A stretch of 32,186 nt of DNA from Candidatus Omnitrophota bacterium (GTDB lineage Bacteria; Ratteibacteria; UBA8468; B48-G9; DTJG01): positions 1 through 32,186 of the forward strand of contig JAMWCC010000071.1 in NCBI GenBank assembly GCA_023818375.1, read 5' to 3'. The notes below the pieces were generated by a model. The model searched no databases, was not told the DNA's origin, and saw only the letters and a list, made by a program, of their open reading frames with translations. Shown piece after piece: positions 7,393-15,504 of the stretch. Position 1 is the first letter of the stretch. The number at the start of each line of letters is the position of its first letter. A program made the translations under genes and the position numbers.

Positions 7393-8055
7393 ATGACTTT
7401 CAAAAAAGTAAAGATTGAACAAAACCTGTTTTCACAGAACGAGGAAATTGCCAGAGAAAACAAAAGTATTTTTACAAAACATAAAATTTTGTCTTTGAAT
7501 TTTATGGGAGCACCTGGTTGTGGAAAGACTTCTATTATTGAAAAGCTTATTCCAGAACTTTTAGCTAAAAAAATATATTGCGGGGTGATAGAAGGTGATA
7601 TCGCAGGTAGTTTTGATAGCGAGAGACTGGAACATTATGGAATACCCTTGGTACAGATTAATACAGGTGGTGCATGCCATCTTGATGCACTCATGATTAA
7701 GAAAGGAATGGAGAACCTGCCGCTTAAACAGCTGAATGTTGTTATTATTGAAAATGTGGGAAATCTTGTATGTCCTGCTGAATTTGAACTTGGTGTGGAT
7801 TGTAATATAACTGTTGCCAGTATTACAGAAGGCGAAGAAAAACCATTAAAATATCCGTTGATGTATTCAGTCTCTGAGCTTGTGCTTCTTAATAAAATTG
7901 ATCTGATAAATGTTGTTGATTTCAGTATTGAAAAATTTACCCGATTTCTAAGGCAGATCAATCCAAAGGCTGAACTTATTGCTGTTTCTGGAAGAACCGG
8001 TATTAATATAAAAGCCATAAAGGAATATGTGCTAAAAAAGATGGGACTCTTATGA
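7393..8055 (+). CDS. hypB: Hydrogenase nickel incorporation GTPase HypB
   Basis: A 220-residue SIMIBI-class GTPase that drives nickel insertion into the large subunit. The P-loop is GAPGCGKTS (residues 39-47). GDIAGSFDSERL follows as the switch region, then NTGGACHLDALMI with the Cys-His metal site at the dimer interface, ENVGNLVCPAEFELG, and the base-specificity motif LNKIDL. The N-terminal CxxCGC nickel site and histidine-rich region of some HypB proteins are absent. I chose the ATG at 7393 because the following residues match the normal HypB start; TTG codons at 7366-7378 are in frame but overlap hypA and lack an SD. The stop overlaps hypF by four bases. Confidence 0.93.
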   Translation: MTFKKVKIEQNLFSQNEEIARENKSIFTKHKILSLNFMGAPGCGKTSIIEKLIPELLAKKIYCGVIEGDIAGSFDSERLEHYGIPLVQINTGGACHLDALMIKKGMENLPLKQLNVVIIENVGNLVCPAEFELGVDCNITVASITEGEEKPLKYPLMYSVSELVLLNKIDLINVVDFSIEKFTRFLRQINPKAELIAVSGRTGINIKAIKEYVLKKMGLL

Positions 8056-10352
8056 GAAGGATTGAACTGCTCATTAATGGAATTGTGCAGGGTGTTGGTT
8101 TCCGACCATTTGTTTATCGACTGGCTCAGCAAAACAATATCACTGGCTTTGTAAAAAACACAATGGATGGCGTGTTAATTCAGGCACAAGGCAGGGAATC
8201 TGATATAGAAAATTTTATTTACTTGATAAAAAATTCTCCACCACCGAAAGCAAAAATTAAGGAAATTTTTGTAAAGCCGGTAACTCTTGTGAAAAAGGAA
8301 CATAAATTTGCAATATTGAAAAGTGATGGATATTATCGGCACAGATTAGAGATTCCTCCTGATATTGCAACTTGTAAAAATTGCGTTAGGGAAATCCATG
8401 ATCCCAAGAATCATAGATACCTTTATCCTTTTACAAATTGCGTTGATTGCGGTCCGCGTTTTACGATCATAAGAAATTTACCTTATGATAGAGAAAACAC
8501 TTCAATGAATAAATTTAAAATGTGCCCTGTTTGTGAAAAAGAATATAATAGTCCCAGCAACAGACGATTTCACGCCCAGACAAATTGTTGTGGTATATGC
8601 GGTCCAAAGTATTTCCTTGCGGATTCAAAAGGGAATGAAATCGCAAGTGGGACCCTGGCGATAAAAAGAGCTGCAAGACTTCTTGTGGAAGGAAAAATCA
8701 TCGCACTTAAAGGGATTGGTGGCTTTCATATCGCCTGTAATGCATTTTCAACAGAATCCATCAAAAGATTAAGAGTACGTAAGAATAGAGAGGAAAAGCC
8801 CTTTGCCTTGATGTCAAAGGATACTAAAATCATAGAAAAGTACTGTATTGTTTCACCTGTTGAGAAAGAATACCTGCTTTCTTCATCGGCACCAATTGTG
8901 CTTTTGCAAAAAAAGAAAAGAGCAAAGTGGTGCGAAGAAATTGCTCCGCATAACAATTATTTAGGTATTATGCTTCCATACGCACCATTACATTATCTGA
9001 TTTTTGCTTTTGAACCGGATCTTGAATTGCTTGTTATGACAAGTGGAAATTATTCTGAACAGCCAATCTGTACTGAAAATCAGCAGGCACTAAAATTGTT
9101 ATCAAAAATTGTAGATTTTTTTCTTTTCCATGACCGAGAAATTGTTTCTGGTTGCGACGATTCTGTAATGAGAGTCCTTCCAGACGGCAAGATACAGATG
9201 ATAAGGAGATCTAGAGGATTTGCCCCAGAATCCATCACTTTACCATTTAAATTCAAGAAAAGTGTACTTGGTTGTGGTGGGAATATGAAAAACACTTTCT
9301 CTTTTGTTAGTAATGATACACTCTATATGAGCCATCATGTAGGTGATATTGACAGTCCTGAAGCTTTTGAAAATTATACCTCTTCAATTATGAGATACGC
9401 CAAAATTTTGAGAATAAGTCCAGAGATTGTTGCATATGATGCACATCCTGAGTATATGTCAACTGTTCTTGCAACAACTCCGGATTTTTTTTATAAAGCC
9501 AAAAAGATTAAGGTTTATCATCATCATGCACATATATGTTCATGTATGGTTGAGAATAGACTGGAAAATAGGAAAGTTATAGGAATTGCTTTTGATGGTA
9601 CTGGTTATGGTCAGGATGGAACTTTGTGGGGAAGTGAATTTTTAGTTTGTGATTACTCAGGTTTTGAACGAATTGCTCATTTGAGACCTATAAGGCTTGC
9701 AGGATCCCAGCAGGCAATAAAAGAAATCTGGCGGATAGCAATCGCTTACCTAATAGATACTTTTGGTGATGAGTATCGTGAATATGGTTTTAAATTTTTA
9801 AAGCAAGTAAATAAAGAGCAACTATCCTTAGTAGAAAAAATGATTAAAGTTGGAATGAACAGCCCGTATTCCTCTGGAATGGGTAGATTTTTTGATGCTG
9901 TTTGCTGTATTTGTGGTATAAGAAACAAGATAAACTATGAAGGTCAGGCAGCTGCTGAACTTGAGGCAATTCTTTACCAGGATAATTCTGAAAATCCATA
10001 CGAGTTTGAGCTTGTTAAGGTTGAAGGAATGTTCATTATAGATCACAGGAAAGTCGTTCGTTCGATTGTAAAGGATATCATGAATAAGGTTCCGTCAAGC
10101 AAAATTTCTTATAAATTTCATCTTACGATAGTAAGGATGGTTTTTGACCTTTGTAGAATTATAAGCAAGGAAACAGATATTCGGGATATTGTTTTATCTG
10201 GAGGCAGTTTTCAGAACGCATTTCTTTCTGTTAGAATAAGACAAATTCTTGAAGAAAATGGATTTAATGTTTACTCGCACAGCTTGATTCCGCCAAACGA
10301 TGCCTGTATTTCAGTTGGACAGTGTGCTATTGCAGGTTTTAAATCTTTTTAA
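8052..10352 (+). CDS. hypF: Carbamoyltransferase HypF
   Basis: A 766-residue multidomain protein that makes the cyanide ligands of the Ni-Fe site from carbamoyl phosphate, working with HypE. Domains in order: an acylphosphatase domain (about 1-90, with GIVQGVGFRPFVYRLA), two zinc-finger modules (about 108-185, CKNC...CVDCGPRF and CPVC...CCGICGP), a YrdC-like ATP-binding domain (about 200-380, GKIIALKGIGGFHIACNA) and a Kae1-like carbamoyltransferase domain with HHHAHICSCMVEN, GIAFDGTGYG and LSGGSFQN. The length is normal for HypF and no motif seems missing. It overlaps the end of hypB by four bases and lies 17 bases before hypC. Confidence 0.96.
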   Translation: MRRIELLINGIVQGVGFRPFVYRLAQQNNITGFVKNTMDGVLIQAQGRESDIENFIYLIKNSPPPKAKIKEIFVKPVTLVKKEHKFAILKSDGYYRHRLEIPPDIATCKNCVREIHDPKNHRYLYPFTNCVDCGPRFTIIRNLPYDRENTSMNKFKMCPVCEKEYNSPSNRRFHAQTNCCGICGPKYFLADSKGNEIASGTLAIKRAARLLVEGKIIALKGIGGFHIACNAFSTESIKRLRVRKNREEKPFALMSKDTKIIEKYCIVSPVEKEYLLSSSAPIVLLQKKKRAKWCEEIAPHNNYLGIMLPYAPLHYLIFAFEPDLELLVMTSGNYSEQPICTENQQALKLLSKIVDFFLFHDREIVSGCDDSVMRVLPDGKIQMIRRSRGFAPESITLPFKFKKSVLGCGGNMKNTFSFVSNDTLYMSHHVGDIDSPEAFENYTSSIMRYAKILRISPEIVAYDAHPEYMSTVLATTPDFFYKAKKIKVYHHHAHICSCMVENRLENRKVIGIAFDGTGYGQDGTLWGSEFLVCDYSGFERIAHLRPIRLAGSQQAIKEIWRIAIAYLIDTFGDEYREYGFKFLKQVNKEQLSLVEKMIKVGMNSPYSSGMGRFFDAVCCICGIRNKINYEGQAAAELEAILYQDNSENPYEFELVKVEGMFIIDHRKVVRSIVKDIMNKVPSSKISYKFHLTIVRMVFDLCRIISKETDIRDIVLSGGSFQNAFLSVRIRQILEENGFNVYSHSLIPPNDACISVGQCAIAGFKSF

Positions 10353-10369
10353 ATTTTTGGGAGAAAAAC

Positions 10370-10609
10370 ATGTGTCTTGCAATTCCGATGAAGATTATGA
10401 AGAAGAAAGGAAATACAGCGGTTGTGTCTCTTGGTGGTGTTGAAAGAACCATAGATGTTTCGCTTGTCAAGGGTATCAAGACTGGTGATTATGTGATTGT
10501 TCATGCTGGTTTTGCAATTCAGAAGCTTAATAAAAAAGAGGCAAGAGAAACCTTGAAACTTTTTGATAAGATGAAATATGGAACATATAGAAAAATTCAG
10601 AAATCCTGA
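10370..10609 (+). CDS. hypC: Hydrogenase assembly chaperone HypC/HybG
   Basis: A 79-residue chaperone that shuttles the Fe(CN)2CO unit from HypD to the large subunit. The protein starts with the invariant MCLAIP, whose Cys2 is the functional residue. It continues with a small beta-barrel of the OB type containing GDYVIVHAGFAIQKL, the usual HypC motif. The ATG follows GGGAG. The 3' end overlaps the start of hypD by 32 bases, and the C-terminal helix is of normal length. Confidence 0.95.
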   Translation: MCLAIPMKIMKKKGNTAVVSLGGVERTIDVSLVKGIKTGDYVIVHAGFAIQKLNKKEARETLKLFDKMKYGTYRKIQKS

Positions 10610-11672
10610 TTACATCAAGGCACTTGTTTTGCAAATACATACTGTATCAAAAAAGATTAAGAAAGAGGTGAAACTGATGGAAGTGTGCGGGACACATACT
10701 ATGGCAATTGCCCGATGGGGTATTAGGAAGATGCTTCCAGAAAATGTTAGTCTTATTTCCGGTCCAGGATGTCCAGTTTGCGTTACACCAAACCAGTTTA
10801 TTGATACCGCAATTGAGATTTCAAAATTGGGTAATGTAAAAATTGCTACATTTGGAGATATGTACAGGGTTCCTTCAGGAAAAAAATCACTGGAAAAACA
10901 ATCAGCAAATGGAGCGGTTGTGGATATAGTGTATTCTCCGCTTGATGCTCTTAAAATTGCAGAGAAAAATCCCGAAAAGAAAATTGTTTTTTTGGCTGTA
11001 GGTTTTGAGACAACTTCACCTTTGACAGCTAAGGTTATTCTTTATGCGAGAAACCGGAAACTGAAGAATTTCTTTGTTCTTTCGGGACACAAACTTATTC
11101 CGCCAGCAATGGTCGCTCTTGTAAAAGACAAGACGCATCACATCGATGGGTTTTTATGTCCTGGACATGTAAGTGCCATAATTGGATCTGAACCATATAG
11201 AGTTTTTCCAAACAACTACGGAGTGCCTTGCGTAATTTCTGGATTTGAAGTATGTGATATCTTACAATCAATACTGATGTTGCTTGAAATGATTTGTGGG
11301 AAAAGGAAATTGTCAGTTGAGATTCAATACACAAGATGTGTGCTTAGATATGGAAATACAGTTGCACAAAAGATTATTGCCGAGGTTTTTAATGTTGTTG
11401 ATGTGGACTGGAGAGGTATAGGAATGATAGAACAAAGTGGATTGGCAATTAATAGAAAATTTACTGAATTTGATGCGTTTTCTAATTTTAAATTGGATGT
11501 GAAAATTTCCAGTGAGGCAAAAAGTTGTATCTGCGGACAGATATTAAAAGGTCTGAAAACACCCTTAGATTGTAAATTATACAGAAGGTTATGTACTCCT
11601 GAAAGTCCTATTGGACCTTGTATGGTTTCTTCTGAAGGAACCTGTGCTGCTTATTATAACTATGAAAGATGA
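10578..11672 (+). CDS. hypD: Hydrogenase maturation protein HypD
   Basis: A 364-residue iron-sulfur protein that serves as scaffold for assembly of the Fe(CN)2CO group together with HypC. The conserved cysteines are in CGTHTMAIARWGIR and in GPGCPVCVT, and the [4Fe-4S] ligands lie in the C-terminal block CICGQILKG...DCKLYRRLCTPESPIGPC. GHVSAIIG is also present. The start MEHIEKFRNP matches the usual HypD opening (MxxIxxFRDP), so the overlap with hypC appears real. The coding end overlaps the start of hypE by 11 bases. Length and motifs are complete. Confidence 0.96.
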   Translation: MEHIEKFRNPDYIKALVLQIHTVSKKIKKEVKLMEVCGTHTMAIARWGIRKMLPENVSLISGPGCPVCVTPNQFIDTAIEISKLGNVKIATFGDMYRVPSGKKSLEKQSANGAVVDIVYSPLDALKIAEKNPEKKIVFLAVGFETTSPLTAKVILYARNRKLKNFFVLSGHKLIPPAMVALVKDKTHHIDGFLCPGHVSAIIGSEPYRVFPNNYGVPCVISGFEVCDILQSILMLLEMICGKRKLSVEIQYTRCVLRYGNTVAQKIIAEVFNVVDVDWRGIGMIEQSGLAINRKFTEFDAFSNFKLDVKISSEAKSCICGQILKGLKTPLDCKLYRRLCTPESPIGPCMVSSEGTCAAYYNYER

Positions 11673-12678
11673 AATAATTCTTCTTGCACATGGGACAGGT
11701 GGAAAACAAAGCAGGATGCTTATTGAAAATTTAATTCTGAAATATTTACATGACCCCGCATTAAGATTCTTACCCGACTCTGCCTCAATAAAGGTTCCTC
11801 GTATCAACGATGAAATCTGTTTTACAACCGATTCATTCGTTGTCAGTCCTCTTTTTTTCCCTGGCGGAGATATCGGGAAATTAGCAATCTGTGGTACAGT
11901 TAATGATCTTGCTGTTTGTGGTGCCCAAGCTTTGTATATGTCATGTTCTTTAATAATTGAGGAAGGTTTGAGGTTTTCAGAACTAGAAAGGATTTTAAGA
12001 TCAATGGCGACTACTGCTGGTAAAACAGGTGTAAGGATTGTGACAGGGGATACAAAGGTTGTTGAAAAAGGAAAATGCGATGGGATCTTTATCAACACCT
12101 GTGGCATAGGTGTTAGAAAAAGTCATGTCTCTTTGGGTCTGGAACGAATCAAACCGGGAGATGCAATAATTCTAAGTGGGGTGCCTGGAATGCATGAGTT
12201 GGCAATTATATGTACCAGAGAAAATATCAGATTCAAATCTTCTTTGAAAAGCGATTGTGCTCCAATTAAAGACCTTGTTTTTCAAGTTTTGAGTGAATCT
12301 GTTGATGTAAAATTTATGAGGGATCCTACGAGGGGTGGCCTTGCAACGACATTAAATGAGATTGCTTCAGAATGTAAGTTCGGAATAAGAATTTATGAAA
12401 GTAAGATTCCCCTTGTAAAATCTGTCAAGTATTTGTGTGAAATTCTTGGGTTTGACGTAATGAATCTTGCTTGTGAGGGTAGGGTGGTTATGATAGCGAA
12501 ATATGATGATGCAGAAAAAATAGTATCGACTATGAGAAAACATCCACTTGGAAGAAAAGCAAATATAATTGGGGTAATTACTGAGAGATTTCCTGGAAAA
12601 GTAATTTTGGAAACGGTTAATGGTTCTGAAAGGTTTATAATGATGCCATCAGGAAGACAGTTACCAAGAATCTGCTGA
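11662..12678 (+). CDS. hypE: Hydrogenase maturation protein HypE
   Basis: A 338-residue PurM-like ATPase that dehydrates the thiocarboxamide on its own C-terminal cysteine to thiocyanate, supplying cyanide for the active site. The HypE opening MKDEIILLAHGTGGKQS starts at 11662; a longer frame from 11611 only runs into hypD. The ATP-binding segments GDIGKLAICGTVNDLAVCGA and MRDPTRGGLATTLNE are present. The protein ends in LPRIC, the invariant tail whose last cysteine is carbamoylated by HypF. It is the last gene of the hydrogenase operon; the next gene is convergent and may end only five bases beyond. Confidence 0.96.
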   Translation: MKDEIILLAHGTGGKQSRMLIENLILKYLHDPALRFLPDSASIKVPRINDEICFTTDSFVVSPLFFPGGDIGKLAICGTVNDLAVCGAQALYMSCSLIIEEGLRFSELERILRSMATTAGKTGVRIVTGDTKVVEKGKCDGIFINTCGIGVRKSHVSLGLERIKPGDAIILSGVPGMHELAIICTRENIRFKSSLKSDCAPIKDLVFQVLSESVDVKFMRDPTRGGLATTLNEIASECKFGIRIYESKIPLVKSVKYLCEILGFDVMNLACEGRVVMIAKYDDAEKIVSTMRKHPLGRKANIIGVITERFPGKVILETVNGSERFIMMPSGRQLPRIC

Positions 12679-12682
12679 GTTT

Positions 12683-12778
12683 TTAGACCCTTCTGTAAAA
12701 ATCTTTTAATTCTTTCAATTTTTGATCTATGGAGGTATCAGAGATTTCTTCCTCAACACTTCGCCATGCTTGTATTTT
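12683..12778 (-). other. Possible out-of-frame C-terminal tail of the preceding small gene
   Basis: On the minus strand, losing one base from the A6 run at 12775-12780 would let the upstream protein run on as VKIQAWRSVEEE, then ISDTSIDQKLKELKDFYRRV and a TAA at 12683. This tail looks like a charged helix and ends five bases from the hypE stop, a natural convergent boundary. Without the shift the protein ends in SMAKC at 12753 and leaves this stretch unexplained. A homopolymer sequencing or assembly error, or a true recent frameshift, would both fit. Confidence 0.4.
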
Positions 12779-13076
12779 TTACTCCACACAGTACAAATGG
12801 TTGGCCCCTTTCTTTAACGTATCTTGAAGCTTCATTTCTTTTGTTGAAAACAAGTTCTCCTCTTCTGGTGACTGGAATTTTTTTAATTTCCTCTTCTGGC
12901 ATATTTCTGATTGCTGCGAACATCTGGTACAAACCCAATCCAGGATCCATGACCAGCGTAAGTTCTTCAACAGTTTCTTCAGATGCAGTCACCCCTGTTC
13001 CTGCAGCCTCAGCCGCAGTAAGACACAAATATGGTCTTGTTCTTATTCTATACCTTCTTTTGATATTAGTTTCCAT
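12753..13076 (-). CDS. Small protein of unknown family, probably frameshifted near its 3' end
   Basis: I do not recognise this family. The 107-residue frame starts at an ATG preceded by TGGAG with six bases of spacing, 13 bases after the stop of the HD-domain gene, so it is probably the last gene of that operon. The N-terminus is basic (NIKRRYRIRTRPYLC), followed by a small-residue segment TAAEAAGTGVTAS and then acidic and basic stretches with GLGLYQMFAAIRNMPEEEI. It has no signal peptide, membrane helix or clear metal motif. Near the end the coding character moves to another frame after a run of six A (see 12683-12778). An open frame on the opposite strand over the same bases has no operon context and was treated as a shadow. 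Confidence 0.6.
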   Translation of the reverse strand: METNIKRRYRIRTRPYLCLTAAEAAGTGVTASEETVEELTLVMDPGLGLYQMFAAIRNMPEEEIKKIPVTRRGELVFNKRNEASRYVKERGQPFVLCGVKNTSMAKC

Positions 13077-13089
13077 TGTTCGCTCCAGG

Positions 13090-13668
13090 TTATTTTCTGA
13101 AATATATTGTTTTTTGTAGCTTTAATCTTCCATCTTCCATAGCAGCTGCCCAGGTATCAGCAAAAGTTACCAGAAGTGTTAGCGCACATTCCTTATGGGC
13201 TATGTGTTTATTCTCCATTATATACTGACCATCATGATAAAGTATTGCTTGGGCTTCTTCATCGGTTAGGGGGATAAATTTTGAAACAAGATACAAACTT
13301 CTTGCTGCTACCGACATTTCAACCTGATTTTCATTGTAAACGTAAGATGTATCTTTTTTTATGTACCTTGGCGCGTGTGGCATTCCAACCTTGCCGACAT
13401 CATGAAAAAGTCCCACTATCACACAGCTTTCATCGCTGATTTCAGGAATAAGCGTACTTTTTAATTTCAGCATTATGAGGGCTACGTTTACTGAATGAAT
13501 GATAAGGCCATGCTCAAAACAGAGATGGTACTTAGTGCTCGCAGGTGCAGTAAGCCATGTTGTTTCTTTTTCCAAAAATCTCACGAATTCATCACATTCA
13601 TCCTTTCGCTCGATGACTTTTAACAATAATTCCCTATATTTTTTTTCAAAATCAAAGTCCAGTTCCAT
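13090..13668 (-). CDS. HD-domain metal-dependent hydrolase
   Basis: A 192-residue HD-superfamily protein. The metal-binding residues are seen in order: a histidine in FEHGLIIHSVNV, the HD pair in VGLFHDVGKVGMP, a histidine in AILYHDGQY and a late aspartate in FADTWAAAMED. A lead block LTAPASTKYH resembles one seen in HD hydrolases of phage and plasmid origin in Firmicutes. Substrates of such proteins vary (nucleotides, cyclic nucleotides) and cannot be named here. The gene overlaps the end of the upstream FlgO-like gene by 17 bases and is followed 13 bases later by the small unknown gene. Confidence 0.8.
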   Translation of the reverse strand: MELDFDFEKKYRELLLKVIERKDECDEFVRFLEKETTWLTAPASTKYHLCFEHGLIIHSVNVALIMLKLKSTLIPEISDESCVIVGLFHDVGKVGMPHAPRYIKKDTSYVYNENQVEMSVAARSLYLVSKFIPLTDEEAQAILYHDGQYIMENKHIAHKECALTLLVTFADTWAAAMEDGRLKLQKTIYFRK

Positions 13669-14686
13669 TTTTTTCCCTTAAAATAGGAATGTTTGTGAAC
13701 TGAATCTTTGACAGCTCGTCTTCCTGACGTAGAAACGTTCCAAGTCTATCCGAGATAGTGACAGGTGCTACTACCATTTCAAGGATACCAATTGACTTTG
13801 CTGTTCGTGAAATATTTTGTAACTTCACCTGGGCTTTGAGTTGCTGGTGTTTGCGGAACTGCACATCAAATTTGTCAGAAATTTTTCCGCCACTGTAGGA
13901 TTGAATTTTTCCTGATTCACCGATAATAGCTCTGTCCAACCCGACTGAAACGCTTGAAGGAAAATAAATCCGACCTGTATCGTCTATACCTTTAATAGAA
14001 TCAATAGTGAGATATCGTTCTTGATCAGAGTTATTTATTATTTCGAAACTTAGAATCATCGTACTTCCATCCATCAGAGCTTCTTTAAGAATAAAAATAA
14101 AATCATATGCTTCTTTTACCTGTTGTGCCAAGAGCGTTTTTTGTGCAGTTATTGGTTCTGTTAGCCTATAACTGACTTTTATTAGGTCATCGATTGCTTT
14201 GTTTCTTAAAATTATTGAGGATTCACCAGCAAAAATTCTGGCACTATTAACATCAATAAGTTTCACTGACACATACAAACCTTCTGCCACTGGATATACT
14301 GTTCCTGTAAGAATTACTTCTGCACCACTGATGCTGCCTATTTGTTTAGCAAAACCAGGGTCTATTACACCTGTAGATGAAATCTTTTTTTCAGCAAGGA
14401 GTTTCTTTAGTTGGTTTCTATCAATTATTGTTATCTCTTTTTTTTGAGATGCTAGTACTATGGAAAATTCTTCAGCGATAAATCTACCAAGAACATTGAT
14501 ATTTCCTTCAAGATCAGTAAAATCTGTCACCGCCACGATTTTCTTATTGTTTGCTACAAGTGAATCTGAAATTGTTGCTGTAAGATTTGTGATTTCAGGG
14601 ATAACAGAACCTCTTGCCAGGTTAACAAAGACTAATAGAACCAAATAGAGGATTAGAAATTTTCCTTTTATGCACATTTTTCTCAT
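13652..14686 (-). CDS. Exported FlgO/CsgG-like protein
   Basis: A 344-residue protein with a Sec-type signal: basic MRKMCIKGK, a hydrophobic core LILYLVLLVFVNLA, then a short cut region. About 45 residues in begins a CsgG/FlgO-type fold: KKIVAVTDFTDLEGNI, then ITIIDRNQLKKLLAEKKIS, then GAEVILTGTVYP and LYVSVKLIDVNSARIFAGES. The C-terminal half looks like a beta-rich domain of unknown role. No lipobox cysteine is evident, so it is probably periplasmic or outer-membrane-associated. I chose the ATG at 14686 because a promoter (14696-14723) places transcription start about three bases before it; an ATG at 14707 would lie between the -35 and -10 boxes. The function is not known. Confidence 0.72.
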   Translation of the reverse strand: MRKMCIKGKFLILYLVLLVFVNLARGSVIPEITNLTATISDSLVANNKKIVAVTDFTDLEGNINVLGRFIAEEFSIVLASQKKEITIIDRNQLKKLLAEKKISSTGVIDPGFAKQIGSISGAEVILTGTVYPVAEGLYVSVKLIDVNSARIFAGESSIILRNKAIDDLIKVSYRLTEPITAQKTLLAQQVKEAYDFIFILKEALMDGSTMILSFEIINNSDQERYLTIDSIKGIDDTGRIYFPSSVSVGLDRAIIGESGKIQSYSGGKISDKFDVQFRKHQQLKAQVKLQNISRTAKSIGILEMVVAPVTISDRLGTFLRQEDELSKIQFTNIPILREKNGTGL

Positions 14687-14695
14687 TCTAATTCT

Positions 14696-14723
14696 ATAAT
14701 ACCACATTCATGACCAGAATCAA
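14696..14723 (-). promoter_or_regulatory. Predicted sigma70-type promoter for the FlgO-like operon
   Basis: The minus strand has TTGATT (14718-14723), a 16-base spacer and TATTAT (14696-14701). Transcription would start at about 14689, three bases before the ATG at 14686, so the mRNA would be almost leaderless. No SD is visible before that ATG. Confidence 0.5.
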
Positions 14724-14821
14724 TAATTGAAAAAACAGGTTCAAAAATATAGTAAAAGGATTGGAAACAGAAAATAGATTCTCATCAGTGCTTTTCACAA
14801 CAAAAGTCAGCAAATTCGTTA

Positions 14822-14850
14822 TTGACTTGTATCTATAAAAATGATATCAT
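14822..14850 (+). promoter_or_regulatory. Predicted sigma70-type promoter for the phosphate transport pair
   Basis: TTGACT (14822-14827), a 17-base spacer and TATCAT (14845-14850) lie on the plus strand. The start site would be near 14857, downstream of the ATG at 14841 and upstream of the GAGGAG SD at 14865-14870. This argues for the TTG start of the DUF47 gene. Confidence 0.5.
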
Positions 14851-14876
14851 TTTTCTTTAGTGCTGAGGAGCTTAAA

Positions 14877-15503
14877 TTGTTAAGAAAATTCCTTCCAAAT
14901 AACTTTGATTTTTTTGAACTCTTTGAGAAGCAGGTTGGTTATGCTGTGGATGCCGCTTCAACATTCAGAACAATTGCTGAGACAGGAATATTGACCGAAA
15001 ATCTTTATAACAAGATACAATCCCTTGAGCACCAGGGAGATGAGATTACTCACACTATCATCAATGAACTTAACAAAACATTTATCACGCCCTTTGACAG
15101 GGAAGATATTTACAATCTTGCGAAGGAACTTGATGATGTCATAGATATGTTCAATACCATTACAAATCGGATGAGGGTTTATAAAATTTCTGGTGTTAAT
15201 CCAATTCTTGTCGAATTTGCCTCTGTAATACAGGATTCTGTTAAAACTGTGCAGAGTGCTATTGTCTGTTTACGAAATGTGAAACAGCATGGTTCAATTA
15301 TGGACTCCTGCGTTGAAATTAATAGATTGGAAAATGTTGGAGATACCATGCGGGATAAAGCTCTTGGGGAGCTTTTTGACAAAGAAAAAGATCCTATCGC
15401 AATAATAAAATGGAAGGAAATTTATACCGATGCAGAAACAATCCTTGATATTTGTGAAGATGTTGCTCACATTATTGAAACCATTCTTGTGAAACAAGCA
15501 TAA
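14877..15503 (+). CDS. DUF47 (PhoU-related) phosphate transport accessory protein
   Basis: A 208-residue, all-helical protein of the DUF47 family, which is related to PhoU and normally encoded beside PiT transporters. Conserved-looking parts are the FLPNNFDFFELFEKQ opening, EHQGDEITHTIINELNKTFITPFDREDIY, and RLENVGDTMRDKALGELFD; the two ExxxD-type segments match the metal-binding helices of PhoU-like proteins. I chose the TTG at 14877: GAGGAG lies six bases before it and the resulting N-terminus matches the family. An ATG at 14841 lies inside a predicted promoter and has no SD. The transporter gene follows after one base. A role in controlling phosphate transport is inferred from the family. 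Confidence 0.88.
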   Translation: MLRKFLPNNFDFFELFEKQVGYAVDAASTFRTIAETGILTENLYNKIQSLEHQGDEITHTIINELNKTFITPFDREDIYNLAKELDDVIDMFNTITNRMRVYKISGVNPILVEFASVIQDSVKTVQSAIVCLRNVKQHGSIMDSCVEINRLENVGDTMRDKALGELFDKEKDPIAIIKWKEIYTDAETILDICEDVAHIIETILVKQA

Positions 15504-15504
15504 A

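Noticed and set aside
11589-12107. Minus-strand 172-codon frame across hypD/hypE
   Set aside because: It is antisense to two certain genes and has no recognisable domain or SD.
12766-13119. Plus-strand 117-codon frame over the small unknown gene
   Set aside because: It is low-complexity, Ser/Leu-rich, lacks an operon partner and a good SD, and runs antisense to a frame with SD and operon context.
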